Made by a program: the position numbers and the translations under genes | Assembly (NCBI GenBank): GCA_016706225.1 | Contig: JADJKB010000025.1 | Location: 744,001 to 808,000, forward strand | Source of the DNA: Myxococcales bacterium | Lineage (GTDB): Bacteria; Myxococcota_A; Polyangia; Polyangiales; Polyangiaceae | DNA: 64,000 nt | Direction: 5' to 3' | In this document: one piece after another, positions 1-8,535 of the stretch | Position numbering within the stretch: the first letter of the stretch is position 1 | How the letters are laid out: each line of letters opens with the position of its first letter | The notes under the pieces: generated by a model | Told to the model about the DNA's origin: nothing | The model's input: the letters and a program-made list of their open reading frames with translations, nothing else | The model's database searches: none

Positions 1-407
1 AGCTCGAGCCGCGAGAAGAACACCTCGAGCGCACGCCACACCGCTGGCTCTGCCGTGCGCGGCGGCGCGGCGCGGCGCACCCAACCGAGCGCGCGGCCCG
101 CGACCTCCATGCGCTCCAGACTGGTCAAGAGCATGGCACGCGGGGTCTCGAGCTTCGCCTCCCGGAGCTGCAGCAGCTCCGCACCAGCGCGTTCGTCGAG
201 TCGCACCCGAAGCGTGTGCATTGGTTCGAGTGCGCTGCCAAAGCGCCGCTGACTCTTCTTCGCTCCCCGCGCGAGCGCGCTGACTCTGCCCAGCGTCTCG
301 GTGAAGAGCGTGAGGACCAGATCACTCTCGCCGTACTCGACCCGGCGCAAGAGCCAGGCTCGGGTGTCGTGCGTCTTGTGAGCGATGCGCGCGCGAGCGG
401 CCGCCAC
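1..407 (-). CDS. recO: DNA repair protein RecO, N-terminal part (cut by window edge)
   Basis: RecO helps load RecA on SSB-coated single strands in the RecFOR pathway. The reading frame starts at a GTG at 405-407 and stays open to the left edge, giving about 135 residues. From residue 16 it reads TRAWLLRRVEYGESDLVLTL, then LARGAKKSQRRFGSALEP. This is the typical RecO N-terminal OB-fold start. The C-terminal domain lies outside the window. The start follows the stop of the RodZ-like gene by only 2 bases, so the two are very probably co-transcribed. No ATG exists in this frame; the GTG is the only start between the upstream in-frame region and the conserved block. The family call is firm and the exact start moderately so. 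Confidence 0.85.
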   Translation of the reverse strand, partial: MAAARARIAHKTHDTRAWLLRRVEYGESDLVLTLFTETLGRVSALARGAKKSQRRFGSALEPMHTLRVRLDERAGAELLQLREAKLETPRAMLLTSLERMEVAGRALGWVRRAAPPRTAEPAVWRALEVFFSRLE

Positions 408-409
408 GG

Positions 410-841
410 TCAGGCGCGGGCCGCGGGGCAGGGCAGCGCGCTCAGCTCTTGCGGCATGTCGTCGCCGCGAGGCTTCAGCACGATGCTGAGGGCGAGCGTG
501 AACAGGATGAGCAACAGCACGAACGCGAGGGCTACGCCGTAGCGTTTGCCGCGGGCCGGCTTCACCGCGGGATTGCCGCTGGACAGGGGCAGGGGGGTGA
601 CCCAGGCCACTCGCCGACTGGCCGTGTAGAGCGCGAGCACCTCTTCCGGTGCCAGACCCACCGCGCGCGCGTACGCCTTCAAGAATCCGCGGACGAAGAC
701 TTCACCCGGCAGTTCGTCGAAGCGGTCGGCCTCGATGCGCTCGAGGCTGGACATCGGCACGCGCGTCGCGCGGCTGATCTCTTCCGCGCTCATCCGTTTT
801 TCCAAACGGCTTCGGCGCAGGAGCTGTCCCACCGTCTCCAT
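410..841 (-). CDS. RodZ-like helix-turn-helix membrane protein
   Basis: A 143-residue protein with a RodZ-type (HTH_25) helix-turn-helix at about residues 4-70. It has the family hallmarks LLRRSRLEKRMSAEEIS and the following RVPMSSLERIEADRFDELP. A linker follows, then one membrane helix at about 101-122 and a short 21-residue tail. RodZ links MreB filaments to the elongasome. This protein lacks the long periplasmic beta domain of E. coli RodZ, so it is a minimal cytoskeletal-anchor or membrane-bound regulator form. It sits between a TPR lipoprotein gene (12 bases upstream) and recO, in one transcription unit. Family assignment is good; the cell-shape role is inferred. Confidence 0.75.
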   Translation of the reverse strand: METVGQLLRRSRLEKRMSAEEISRATRVPMSSLERIEADRFDELPGEVFVRGFLKAYARAVGLAPEEVLALYTASRRVAWVTPLPLSSGNPAVKPARGKRYGVALAFVLLLILFTLALSIVLKPRGDDMPQELSALPCPAARA

Positions 842-853
842 GTGGGCCGGAGC

Positions 854-1654
854 CTACTTGAGATTGGCCAGGATGGAGCTGCATTCTTTTCCCGCCGGAG
901 AGGTCGGGTAGAGCTCCTTGCATTTGCGCAGATCGGCCTCGGCGTCAGCGCCGCGTCCGAGTTTCACCAGCACCCGTCCCCGCCCGAGGTAGGCGTCTTG
1001 CAGGCCCTTGCACGCCGGCGCCTCGGTCGCGAGGGCCCGGCTGAAGGCCTCGTTGGCCTCCGTGTATTGCTTCTTCTTCTCGTGTGCCACGCCCAACCGG
1101 TAGTTGCCGACGCAGAACAACGGTTGAGCGGCAACGCTGCGCGAGAGTGCATCGATGGCGGCATCGAGCTGCCCCTTCTCGAGAAACGCCCAGCCCAGAT
1201 TTCCCCAAGCATTTTCGGGGGTCTGGTACAGCATGTCCTCCGACAGGGGTTTCAGGACCGCGATCGCCTCGGCGTACTTCTTCTCGTGAATCAGGACCAC
1301 TCCCAGCGTGTTGGTCGCTTCGCGGAAGTCCGGTTTCACCTTGAGCGCGGCCTTCGCGTATTTCTCGGCCTCGGGGAGCCGGCATTCGTCGTTGCCGGTG
1401 CTGCACATGGCCAGGTAAATCAGCGCCACGAGGTGCGCGGCCTCGTGATTTTCGTCGTTCAAGTCCAGGGCTTTCAGCGCGTGCTCCAGCGCCTGGCGGG
1501 GATTCTTCTGTCGCAGGAACGCGTCGCGCGCGATGTCGTACTCGGACTCGCTCATGCGTTCCGGATCACCGCCCCCCGGGTTCTTGCTGCTCTGGCCTGC
1601 ACAGCTGCCCAGAGCGAGGAGCAACCCGACGACCGCAGCATACGAGGCTTTCAT
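854..1654 (-). CDS. TPR lipoprotein, Tgl/PilF(PilW)-like
   Basis: The start chosen is the ATG at 1654, because it gives a clean lipoprotein signal: MKAS, a hydrophobic stretch and the lipobox LGSC at residues 15-18. An in-frame ATG 21 bases upstream would only add a charged leader. The mature 250 residues are mostly tetratricopeptide repeats, for example ATNTLGVVLIHEKKYAEAIA and AWGNLGWAFLEKGQLDAAID. Length and architecture match outer-membrane pilotin lipoproteins such as PilF/PilW and Myxococcus Tgl, which help the type IV pilus secretin assemble. No pilus gene is visible nearby, so the pilus role is inferred from architecture. It heads the run TPR - RodZ-like - recO. Confidence 0.7.
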   Translation of the reverse strand: MKASYAAVVGLLLALGSCAGQSSKNPGGGDPERMSESEYDIARDAFLRQKNPRQALEHALKALDLNDENHEAAHLVALIYLAMCSTGNDECRLPEAEKYAKAALKVKPDFREATNTLGVVLIHEKKYAEAIAVLKPLSEDMLYQTPENAWGNLGWAFLEKGQLDAAIDALSRSVAAQPLFCVGNYRLGVAHEKKKQYTEANEAFSRALATEAPACKGLQDAYLGRGRVLVKLGRGADAEADLRKCKELYPTSPAGKECSSILANLK

Positions 1655-1707
1655 GCGCGGCTCGCGATAGCGCACGGCCCGGGATGCGTCAACGCCGCGG
1701 GGTCGGC

Positions 1708-2418
1708 CTAGGTGCCGGAGATCGCAGCGGTCTTGCCCGGGGAGTCGTCGTCGCCGCGGATTTGGTCACGGACACCGAGCAGACCATACAGCTCGCGTAG
1801 GGCGTCAGGGTCCGGCAGCGCGACGCTCTCGTCCGTGATCTGTACGTAGCCTCGGTCCCTCAGCTCTTGGATGATGCTCTTGACGCTGTCGACGTCGAGG
1901 CCCACCCGAGCCGACAGCTCCAGCGGGGAAATGGCGATTTGCACCGGCCCTTCCCCTTCGGGGCTGGCCGCGATCGCGAGCTGAGCCAGCTTGATCAGGG
2001 AGACGACGACCTTGGAGTGGGAGTCCCGCAGCATCAGGATCTCGATCTGATCTTCGGCGTCTCGAAGCCGGCGAATGAGCTGCTGGAGCACCCGGCTGCC
2101 GACGGCGGCGTTGCTGGAGAGAACCTGCTGAAAGGTCGAGTGATCCAGGGCCAGAGCCAGGCCGTCCGAGAGGGCCACGGCGGTCGAGTTGTGCGGTGCG
2201 CCCCGCACCAGGGCAGATTCTCCAAACAGGTCGCCGGGCCGAAGTACGCGCAAGCTCCGCTCGACCGCCCCGACCTGTTTGATCAAGCGGACCCGTCCGT
2301 CCTGCAGCAAGTAGGCCTCGACGGCGGGCGAGCCGTCTCGAAACAACACGTCGCCACCCGAAAAAGGGCGGCCAAAGCGCGCAAGCAGCTTGTCTTGCTG
2401 TTCCTCCGGGCTGGACAC
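1708..2418 (-). CDS. Crp/Fnr-family transcriptional regulator
   Basis: A 236-residue protein from a GTG at 2416-2418; the frame stays open upstream but there it only shadows tsaB. Residues about 15-130 form a cyclic-nucleotide-binding barrel with GDLFGESALVRGAPHNSTAV, the phosphate-binding cassette region. The cassette has S-T-A-V rather than the canonical R-T-A, so the cAMP contact is not fully preserved. A long dimer helix follows, then a winged helix-turn-helix at about 160-215 (SPLELSARVGLDVDSVKSII). The gene begins 37 bases after tsaB on the same strand and is probably co-transcribed with it. Ligand and targets are unknown. Confidence 0.8.
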   Translation of the reverse strand: MSSPEEQQDKLLARFGRPFSGGDVLFRDGSPAVEAYLLQDGRVRLIKQVGAVERSLRVLRPGDLFGESALVRGAPHNSTAVALSDGLALALDHSTFQQVLSSNAAVGSRVLQQLIRRLRDAEDQIEILMLRDSHSKVVVSLIKLAQLAIAASPEGEGPVQIAISPLELSARVGLDVDSVKSIIQELRDRGYVQITDESVALPDPDALRELYGLLGVRDQIRGDDDSPGKTAAISGT

Positions 2419-2455
2419 GGCGGCAGTCTGCCAGTGCCGAAGGGGCGAGGGAAGG

Positions 2456-3130
2456 TCACTCTCGGATCGGCGACGGCGGCAGGCTCTGGGGGCTGGCCCC
2501 GGCATCCCGCACGTACAGCGGCTGTTCGAGCGAGGCCTCGACGCTGCGGCGTGCGGCAATCCGTCCCACGCCGACCGCATCCGGCAGAGCCGAGAGCTCA
2601 TCCTGGTGGGGGCAGGCCGAGAAGCCCAGCTCTTTTGCGATCTCGCCCAGCCAGATCGCGTCGGGGAAACGCGCCTCGAGCTTCGAGGCCAGGTTCGCGC
2701 GGGGCAAGGCCTCGGGCTCCGAGAGCGGCGCGCCGTCCGGTCCAAAGGCCTGGGCGAAGATCTCGTCGCGCCGAGCGTCGAGCAATGCGACCCGGGCTCG
2801 ACCCTCGGGGCCGAGCTCCGCCATGGCCTCCAGGGAGCCGACGCCAATGAGCGGGATCCCGAGCCCGAGCTGGATGCCCCGCGCAAACGCGATCCCGACG
2901 CGCAGGCCGGTGAAGCTGCCGGGGCCCATGCCCACCGCAACGCGCTCGATCGAAGCGCGAGTCCAGGCGGCTTCGCTCAAGACCCGATCGAGCAGTGGGG
3001 CGATGCGTTCAGCGTGGCGAGCCACCTCGGTGTGGGTCGCCCGCGCCACGAGAGCGGAGTCCTCGAGCAGCGCGACGGAGCCGCGTCGCGAAGAGGTCTC
3101 GATGGCCAGGATGCGCACGGCCTGACGCAT
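2456..3130 (-). CDS. tsaB: tRNA threonylcarbamoyladenosine biosynthesis protein TsaB
   Basis: TsaB (YeaZ) partners TsaD and TsaE to put the threonylcarbamoyl group on A37 of ANN-decoding tRNAs in the cytoplasm. This 224-residue protein has the expected ASKHA fold start ILAIETSSRRGSVAL and the highly conserved GMGPGSFTGLRVGIAFARG at residues about 67-85. These identify TsaB rather than TsaD, which would carry the HxxxH iron site. The length is normal. The upstream side (3131-3502) carries no gene and holds the 156-bp tandem repeat. The Crp-like regulator follows downstream. Confidence 0.93.
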   Translation of the reverse strand: MRQAVRILAIETSSRRGSVALLEDSALVARATHTEVARHAERIAPLLDRVLSEAAWTRASIERVAVGMGPGSFTGLRVGIAFARGIQLGLGIPLIGVGSLEAMAELGPEGRARVALLDARRDEIFAQAFGPDGAPLSEPEALPRANLASKLEARFPDAIWLGEIAKELGFSACPHQDELSALPDAVGVGRIAARRSVEASLEQPLYVRDAGASPQSLPPSPIRE

Positions 3131-3153
3131 AACAGAGGAAGCAAGGGTGTCCT

Positions 3154-3465
3154 AGAGCGCCGAACAGGTTGAACGTCGTTTGTTTTCCGGGACTTGCAAG
3201 GTGTTCGGCGCTCGCGCGCGGAGCGCGCACGGCCGAAGGCCGGGGGTTTGGGGCGCAGCCCCAACGTAAAGGTCCTAGAACACGAGCAGCGCAAGCTGAT
3301 CGGTGTTCCAGAGCGCCGAACAGGTTGAACGTCGTTTGTTTTCCGGGACTTGCAAGGTGTTCGGCGCTCGCGCGCGGAGCGCGCACGGCCGAAGGCCGGG
3401 GGTTTGGGGCGCAGCCCCAACGTAAAGGTCCTAGAACACGAGCAGCGCAAGCTGATCGGTGTTCT
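3154..3465. repeat. Two tandem copies of a 156-bp intergenic repeat
   Basis: The unit at 3154-3309 is repeated at 3310-3465 with essentially no change. Each copy contains several hairpin-forming parts: GAGCGCCGAAC near its start pairs perfectly with GTTCGGCGCTC about 45 bases later; TTGGGGC/GCCCCAA forms a tight hairpin; and CTAGAACAC (3431-3439) pairs with GTGTTCTAG (3459-3467) at the end of the second copy. The period is a multiple of three, so long open frames cross it, but they show no protein features. It lies between the divergently oriented tsaB and aminotransferase genes. No function is known to me; a mobile REP/MITE-like element is one possibility. Confidence 0.9.
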
Positions 3466-3502
3466 AGCGAGGAGAGCTGGGACTCGGCGTGGCAAGCGCG
3501 GT

Positions 3503-5095
3503 ATGACCCACGTGGGAGAGCTGCGCGTTATGGGAGACGGAAGAGCGTTCGAGCGATTTGCCAAGAGCTTCTTGGGACTGAACCGGGCAGATCCCGTGCG
3601 TGGAGGGGAGGCCGACAAGCGGCGCATCTATCTCGACACGACGGCGACGGCGTTGATGCCGGAGGTCGTGTGGCAGGGCCTCGGGCACTACCTGGAGAAC
3701 GCCTGCGCGAACAGCCACACCGACGCCCACCGCGGCGGGCGCGACACCACGCGGGCGATCGAGGACAGTCGCGACGCCATCGGACGCCTGGTTGGGTACC
3801 AGCCGGAGCGCGACGTCGTGCTCTTCACCGCGAACGGCGCGACCGGCGCCACGAACTTCCTGGCGCGCGCGTTGTTCCCGGCCGAGTTGCGCAGTGTGCT
3901 CAAGCGTTTCCCGACCGGCTCCCCGGCTGAGCTGGTGCGCGCGCTAAAGAGCGCGCTGAGCGATACCGGTCGCGCCACGCTCGACGAGATGCTGGCTCGA
4001 CCGTTGGTGGTGGTGACGATGATGGAGCACCACTCGAACCTGATCCCGTGGATGGAGGCCGTCGGGCACCACAACCTGCGGGTCGCGCGCGTCGATCCAC
4101 TCACGGGCGCCCTCGACATGGCCGATCTCGAGCGGATCTTGCAGCGCGACGGGGCGCGAGTTCGGCTCGTAGCCGTCACCGAGGTCTCCAACGTCACCGG
4201 CATCGTGAACCCCGTTCACCGCATCGCGCGCATGGCGCACGACGTGGGGGCACAGATCCTCGTGGACGGCGCGCAGTCCGTGCCCCACGCCCGGGTCGAG
4301 CTGCACGGACCCGAAGGCCAGAGCCTCGACTACCTGGTGCTGTCGGGACACAAACTCTACGCACCCGGCAGCCGCGGGGCGCTGGTGGGCACGCTGGACA
4401 CGCTGAGTGGGCGGCGCTGTGTCACCGATGTCGGCGGCGGCATGGTCGATTACGTCACGATGCAGGAGTTCGAGCTGAAGGAAGACGTGGCCGCGCGCGA
4501 GGAGGCGGGCACGCCGAACATCCCTGGTTCGATCGCCATGGGTCTGGTTGCCGAGACGCTGCTGGCCATTGGCATGGATGAGGTCTCGAAGCGTGAGCAC
4601 GTGCTCACCAACAAGCTGGTCCGTCGGCTGGAGCGGGTGCCCGGCATGACGCTCTACGGCAGTACGGATCTCACCGCAGTGCCCCGCGCGGGGGTTGTGT
4701 CGTTCAACCTGGCGGGCCTGCATCACGGTCTGGTCGCCGCGTACCTGAACGACTTTCACGACATCTCGGTCCGCGACGGGTGTTTTTGCGCGCATCCGTA
4801 CGTCAAGGCGCTGCTGCAGATCGACGATCAGACCGAGGCCAGTTATCGCGAGGAGATGTTGTGTGGCGATCGACGCAACGTGCCAGGCATGGTGCGCGCA
4901 TCGCTGGGCGTCTACTCGACCGACGACGACGTCGAGGCGCTTGGGGACGCGCTCGAGCGTCTGGCGAAGCGGGCCGACGAGATGACCAGCCGCTACGCGG
5001 TGGATCGCGACGGCACCTTCCGCATGCGGGACGCGGAAGAGCTGCCGGTGACCTATGCCGTGGCGGACGAAGTGAGGCGTTGGCTCGCGCAGTGA
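3503..5095 (+). CDS. PLP-dependent class V aminotransferase (cysteine desulfurase-like)
   Basis: A 530-residue fold-type I PLP enzyme of the NifS/SufS/CsdA superfamily. Visible landmarks are the RRIYLDTTATALMP entry, TANGATGATNFLARALF (cofactor phosphate), the stacking-His segment MMEHHSNLIPW, the pyridine-binding Asp in LVDGAQSVPHARVEL, and the Schiff-base Lys in VLSGHKLYAPGSRGALVG at about residue 282. A Cys-rich loop, RDGCFCAHPY, sits near 425 where desulfurases carry the catalytic Cys. It is longer than the 400-450 residues typical of SufS, with an N-terminal and a C-terminal extension (to DEVRRWLAQ). The ATG at 3503 follows the repeat array; an ATG at 3530 is also possible. No sulfur-carrier gene is adjacent, so the substrate is open. 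Its last 55 codons are duplicated at 6961-7126. Confidence 0.85.
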   Translation: MTHVGELRVMGDGRAFERFAKSFLGLNRADPVRGGEADKRRIYLDTTATALMPEVVWQGLGHYLENACANSHTDAHRGGRDTTRAIEDSRDAIGRLVGYQPERDVVLFTANGATGATNFLARALFPAELRSVLKRFPTGSPAELVRALKSALSDTGRATLDEMLARPLVVVTMMEHHSNLIPWMEAVGHHNLRVARVDPLTGALDMADLERILQRDGARVRLVAVTEVSNVTGIVNPVHRIARMAHDVGAQILVDGAQSVPHARVELHGPEGQSLDYLVLSGHKLYAPGSRGALVGTLDTLSGRRCVTDVGGGMVDYVTMQEFELKEDVAAREEAGTPNIPGSIAMGLVAETLLAIGMDEVSKREHVLTNKLVRRLERVPGMTLYGSTDLTAVPRAGVVSFNLAGLHHGLVAAYLNDFHDISVRDGCFCAHPYVKALLQIDDQTEASYREEMLCGDRRNVPGMVRASLGVYSTDDDVEALGDALERLAKRADEMTSRYAVDRDGTFRMRDAEELPVTYAVADEVRRWLAQ

Positions 5096-5321
5096 GCTGA
5101 AGCTGCGCCCGGGGGCGCCGCCTTTCGCTCCCCTCTCTCTGCTGACAGCCCGGTCCAGACCCGGGACTCGCCAACGGCTGCCCAAAGTCGCGTCCCGTCG
5201 AGCCCCACTCGATGGGTCACGTCGTCGAGTGGCCGAGGGTTGGTGGTTTGCACCATCGAATTCGAGGCGCGCGCCGTGGTCGCGATCTGTCGACGAGATT
5301 GGGTTTTCACCACCCACAGGG

Positions 5322-5792
5322 TCAAGCGGTCTCTTCGCCCAGCTTCGTGGCGTCAGTCACGAGCCCTGGCTCGAAGTCATCGGTGACGGTGACCTCTTGG
5401 CACGAGGCCTGCCGCACCAGGCTGTCGAGAAGTCGAAACACTTCCTTGAATCCTGGCCAGCCCATGGGTGTGTGCCAGTCCACGGGCAGCGCGTACGCTT
5501 CGAGCTCGCCATTTCGCACGTGAATAGTGCGAAGCGCTGACCCGGGAGGGATCATGCTGGGCGGCATCTTCGGAAAGCCCGCTCCACGTAGCGACTCGAG
5601 CAAGCGTGCAATCACCGATGCGTCGACGCGGCCCCGATAGGTGCGTCGCCGCGTGTACCAGCGGTGCTCGAGATCGATGGTGCCATCGCCGCGGACCGTC
5701 AGGATATTGTATCCGAAACGGGCATTGGGGCCGCTTTCTATCCCACTGGCGTACGTGAGAACGAGCTGGGGCGTGAAGTCGAGTGCGTTCAC
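5322..5792 (-). CDS. Conserved-looking hypothetical protein, 156 aa
   Basis: I do not recognise this protein. It starts at a GTG (5790-5792) one base after the stop of the gene at 5794, so the pair is translationally close. It has no signal peptide or membrane segment. The sequence alternates beta-like stretches (LVLTYASGIESGPNARFGYN, ILTVRGDGTIDLEHRW) with one helix (ASVIARLLESLRGAGFP). It ends with an acidic tail. The pattern resembles small compact domains of unknown function rather than a known enzyme. Confidence 0.65.
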   Translation of the reverse strand: MNALDFTPQLVLTYASGIESGPNARFGYNILTVRGDGTIDLEHRWYTRRRTYRGRVDASVIARLLESLRGAGFPKMPPSMIPPGSALRTIHVRNGELEAYALPVDWHTPMGWPGFKEVFRLLDSLVRQASCQEVTVTDDFEPGLVTDATKLGEETA

Positions 5793-5793
5793 G

Positions 5794-6645
5794 TCATGCT
5801 TCTGGTTCGTTGACCGTGACGAGGCCGGACAGCGCGAGCGCTCCTGGTTCCAGGCCTCGCGCGCGCAGGTGTTGGCTCAGCGCAGCGAGCGCTGGGGGTC
5901 CCCGAGGGCTGTCGCGCCAGGCTGCCTGGCCGAAGGCGCGGACTGGTTCGGCCGCTTCGCGACAGAGTGCGCGCGCCACGTCGTCACCGGCCATGGCGGC
6001 GAACGCCTCGAGCAAGTCGCGATCGGCGCGCTCGCTCGGGACCTCGATTTCTGCACGCAAACCCATGCAAGGCTCGCACGTACATTGCCCCGTGACCGCT
6101 GCAAGCTTCACGCGCGTGCGCTCGTCCGGAGCCAGTGAGTCGAACGGTGCGTCCTCTCCTCCATCGCGGCCGTAGTACCAGATGGGTGCACGCAGCTCAT
6201 TTCCGATGGTCAGAGTGCGAAGGTCGTACAGGCAACCCGCAACGAACACCTGTGGAAACGTCGAGTGACGCGCTAGCTCGAACGCATCGATCGGTTCCCA
6301 GGTGAGCCGGAAGCCGAGGGGAAGCGCCACGCGTTCGTTCAGCCCTTCGCCCTCCCTCGCCAGCAAGTGCTCGATGAAATGGATGGTCCGATCAGCCGAC
6401 GACGAACACGAGCCTTGCGCGAAGATCAGCTCGAGGGAGTCGTCCTCTTCGCACCACACACCTTCGTCCAGTGCCTCGCTCGCGGTTTCGTTGGCGTAGT
6501 ACTCGAGGCGCGGCCAGTCGTTGGGAGCGAGGACCGCGAACCGAGTCACCATCGCGTCCCAGAGCGCCGTTGCGAGCTCGGTGGGTTCGGCTCCAGAGTC
6601 CGAGTCCATTCGCTCGATCTGGAGGCTCGTGGAGGAAGCACCCAT
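5794..6645 (-). CDS. Hypothetical protein, 283 aa, with CxCxxC motif
   Basis: Unrecognised cytoplasmic protein, ATG at 6643-6645. It is acidic and Trp/Tyr-rich in the middle (LRAPIWYYGRDGGEDAPF). At about residue 190 it carries GQCTCEPCMGLRAEIEVP, a compact Cys cluster that could bind a metal or be redox active. A further pair of residues, GVWCEEDD and GSCSSS, lies in the first third. The downstream gene at 5322-5792 begins one base after its stop, so the two probably work together. The upstream side is the chimeric pseudogene block, meaning this pair sits in the rearranged segment. Confidence 0.65.
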   Translation of the reverse strand: MGASSTSLQIERMDSDSGAEPTELATALWDAMVTRFAVLAPNDWPRLEYYANETASEALDEGVWCEEDDSLELIFAQGSCSSSADRTIHFIEHLLAREGEGLNERVALPLGFRLTWEPIDAFELARHSTFPQVFVAGCLYDLRTLTIGNELRAPIWYYGRDGGEDAPFDSLAPDERTRVKLAAVTGQCTCEPCMGLRAEIEVPSERADRDLLEAFAAMAGDDVARALCREAAEPVRAFGQAAWRDSPRGPPALAALSQHLRARGLEPGALALSGLVTVNEPEA

Positions 6646-6692
6646 ATGCCGAGGAAGATAGCATCACACGCCACGGGCTTGCGCAATCCGCG

Positions 6693-6751
6693 TGCCCGCG
6701 CCCTCGCCCTCGCCCGCGCCTGCGCCCCCGCCCCCGCCCCCGCCCGCGCCC
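6693..6751. repeat. GC-rich simple-sequence array (CCCGCG/CCCCCG)
   Basis: An imperfect C/G simple repeat made of CCCGCGCC and CCCCCGCC units. A longer version lies at 10495-10584 in the same position relative to the homologous downstream sequence. The array sits at the left limit of the duplicated block 6712-6962. Such arrays are plausible slippage and recombination sites. Confidence 0.8.
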
Positions 6752-6809
6752 TGCGTCGATGCGACCTTCGGGCGCTCGTCCTCACCCGCCGATGACGTAG
6801 GCTCGGGGT

Positions 6810-6962
6810 ATGTCGCACTGGCAGCACCGACCCGAGCCCGCCTGGCAGAAGTTCCGCTTCAAGCAACCGTACGCGCGGGGGCTCGAGCGCCTGCGCAACG
6901 ACGTGCTCGGCAAGACCGACTTCGACCCTGCGGTGCTGTGGCAGTGGGGGACGATGCAGGCG
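6810..6962 (+). pseudogene. 5' fragment of the ATC-hydrolase-like gene (duplicate of 10643-10795)
   Basis: These 153 bases match 10643-10795 without a difference I can find. The flanking 100 bases upstream also match with only a few changes. They encode the first 51 residues (MSHWQHRPEPAWQKFRF and onward) of the full gene at 10643-11311. At 6961-6962 the match stops abruptly and the sequence becomes the 3' end of the aminotransferase gene, out of frame, so the reading frame ends at 7016. The join shares only the two bases CG with both parents. It is a gene remnant, not a working gene. Confidence 0.9.
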
Positions 6963-7126
6963 TCGAGGCGCTTGGGGACGCGCTCGAGCGTCTGGCGAAG
7001 CGGGCCGACGAGATGACCAGCCGCTACGCGGTGGATCGCGACGGCACCTTCCGCATGCGGGACGCGGAAGAGCTGCCGGTGACCTATGCCGTGGCGGACG
7101 AAGTGAGGCGTTGGCTCGCGCAGTGA
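6961..7126 (+). pseudogene. 3' fragment of the aminotransferase gene (duplicate of 4930-5095)
   Basis: Positions 6961-7161 repeat 4930-5130 at an offset of 2031 bases, with one or two mismatches at the far end. They include the last 55 codons, the stop codon and about 35 bases beyond it. The fragment is joined to the 5' piece of a different gene (6810-6962). It has no start codon of its own with upstream signals. With that 5' piece it forms the junction expected of a tandem duplication. The whole 6646-7179 stretch contains only these remnants and the simple repeat. Confidence 0.9.
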
Positions 7127-7179
7127 GCTGAAGCTGCGCCCGGGGGCGCCGCCTTCCGCTCTCCGCCCGACCTCGCGGC

Positions 7180-8535
7180 TCACCCGGCCAGGAGCGCGTG
7201 CGCCGTCACGTCGGCGCGCAAGCGTGGGTCGCAAGTGCTCATCGGGAAGCCCCCGAGTGCCAGCTTCGGGTCCAGCGCGGCAGGGATCGCGTCGGGAACG
7301 AACTGGTGGCAGAGCACGAAGTCTCGAGCGAGGGTCGCAGCGCTTTGGGTTGCGGCCCGCCTCGAGTCGGCCAGCGCCTCGGCGGTCAGCGCGGAGAGCG
7401 GCAGCTCCGGAATGGCGGCAAACGTCACTCCACCCAGATACGGCGGGGCACGCCGCAGCGCGTTCACGAGGGTGAGCTCGACGCGCTCGATGATGTCCGC
7501 CGCGCCGAGCGCACGCGCGGCGATCAACGTCCAGGGGGCCCAGGGGTCGACGCTGAGATGGTCGACACAAGCGCGCCAGAGCGCCGTCGTGCCGTCGTGT
7601 CCGAGCACGGAGACAAGTTGCGCGGCGTGCCAGGGCATATCGGAAAAATCAACGCGTGCGGCGATGGCGCGGAGCTCGGCGCGCACCCCCGCACCAGCTC
7701 GCGCGGCCATGGCCAGCGTGCCCGCGACACGGCAGGCGTGGGTTGGCCAGTTGGGCACGGGTTGCCCTCCGAGCGCTCGTTCGAGCTCACGCTCCAGGAA
7801 ACGTAGCGCCCGGGCCGCAACCCGTTGGTGTCCGCCGTGGCGAACGAGCGCGGCGATCACGACCGCCGCCCGCGCGTGGTAGAAATCGCCGCGCGGAAAG
7901 CGCTCGCGGGTCTGCGGATCCAGCCCGTATTCGACGGCGCCGTCCGGCCCGACCCGCTTGGCGAGGAAGCGCGCAGCGAGGTCGTGCGCGGTTCGTCGAG
8001 CTTGCGCGCGGGGCATCGCCGGGGAAGACGCCGCAGTCCAGTCGGTCTCGAAACACCAGAGGCGTCCGCGGTCGAGGCTTCCGGGCGCGACGCTGGCGCG
8101 TCGCGCGATCAACCCGAGCAGCCCGGAGACATCGAGTCTTTCGTCGCGAGCGACGTTGGGCAGGACGACGACGAGGTCTCCGCTCGGCGGATCCCAACAC
8201 AAACCGGTCACGCCGAGCTCGACACGTTCGGCGGCCTGATTCATGCGAATCCGCTCGAGAGTGCGCGGGTACGCGACCTCGAGCGCGACGCGTCCTCGGC
8301 CGGGTGTTGCGCCGTCGAGCGCACGAGCGATGGCCCGTTCGAGTCGCGCGCGAGCGCTGCCGGTCTCACCGGCGGCAAGGCCGACGAGCTTGCCGGCTGC
8401 GTAGGCGCTGACGAACGGCGTGGCATTCGGCACCGGGCTCCGCCCGGGCGCGCCGCCCGCGAGCCGTGCCGCGAGATCGCGACGCGTGCGGGGTGCGAGC
8501 CTCGCGCGGAGGGAGCGGAGTGGCGGCGAGCTCAC
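7180..8535 (-). CDS. Putative AMMECR1-like domain fused to a helical domain
   Basis: A 451-residue protein. The GTG at 8533-8535 overlaps the ferritin-like gene's stop as GTGA, which fixes the start; the longer open frame upstream only shadows that gene. Residues about 35-175 follow the AMMECR1 pattern piece by piece: TPFVSAYAAGKLVGLAAG, a helix RARLERAIARALDG, RVELGVTGLCWDP, then VVVLPNVARDERLDVSGLLG in place of the usual LPxVAxExxWD block. The remaining 270 residues are helical repeats with aromatic and His positions (GDFYHARAAVVIAALVRHGG), like an alpha/alpha-toroid. AMMECR1 proteins pair with Memo and radical SAM proteins elsewhere; here the partner is a ferritin-like protein. The domain call is by eye and moderate. 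Confidence 0.6.
   Translation of the reverse strand: MSSPPLRSLRARLAPRTRRDLAARLAGGAPGRSPVPNATPFVSAYAAGKLVGLAAGETGSARARLERAIARALDGATPGRGRVALEVAYPRTLERIRMNQAAERVELGVTGLCWDPPSGDLVVVLPNVARDERLDVSGLLGLIARRASVAPGSLDRGRLWCFETDWTAASSPAMPRAQARRTAHDLAARFLAKRVGPDGAVEYGLDPQTRERFPRGDFYHARAAVVIAALVRHGGHQRVAARALRFLERELERALGGQPVPNWPTHACRVAGTLAMAARAGAGVRAELRAIAARVDFSDMPWHAAQLVSVLGHDGTTALWRACVDHLSVDPWAPWTLIAARALGAADIIERVELTLVNALRRAPPYLGGVTFAAIPELPLSALTAEALADSRRAATQSAATLARDFVLCHQFVPDAIPAALDPKLALGGFPMSTCDPRLRADVTAHALLAG

Noticed and set aside
3154..3465. CRISPR-like array
   Set aside because: Only two adjacent copies, unit 156 bp, no distinct spacers and no cas genes.
3169..3930. A plus-strand open frame through the 156-bp tandem repeats
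   Set aside because: The period is divisible by three, so the frame repeats itself automatically; the translation is low-complexity and runs out of frame with the aminotransferase.
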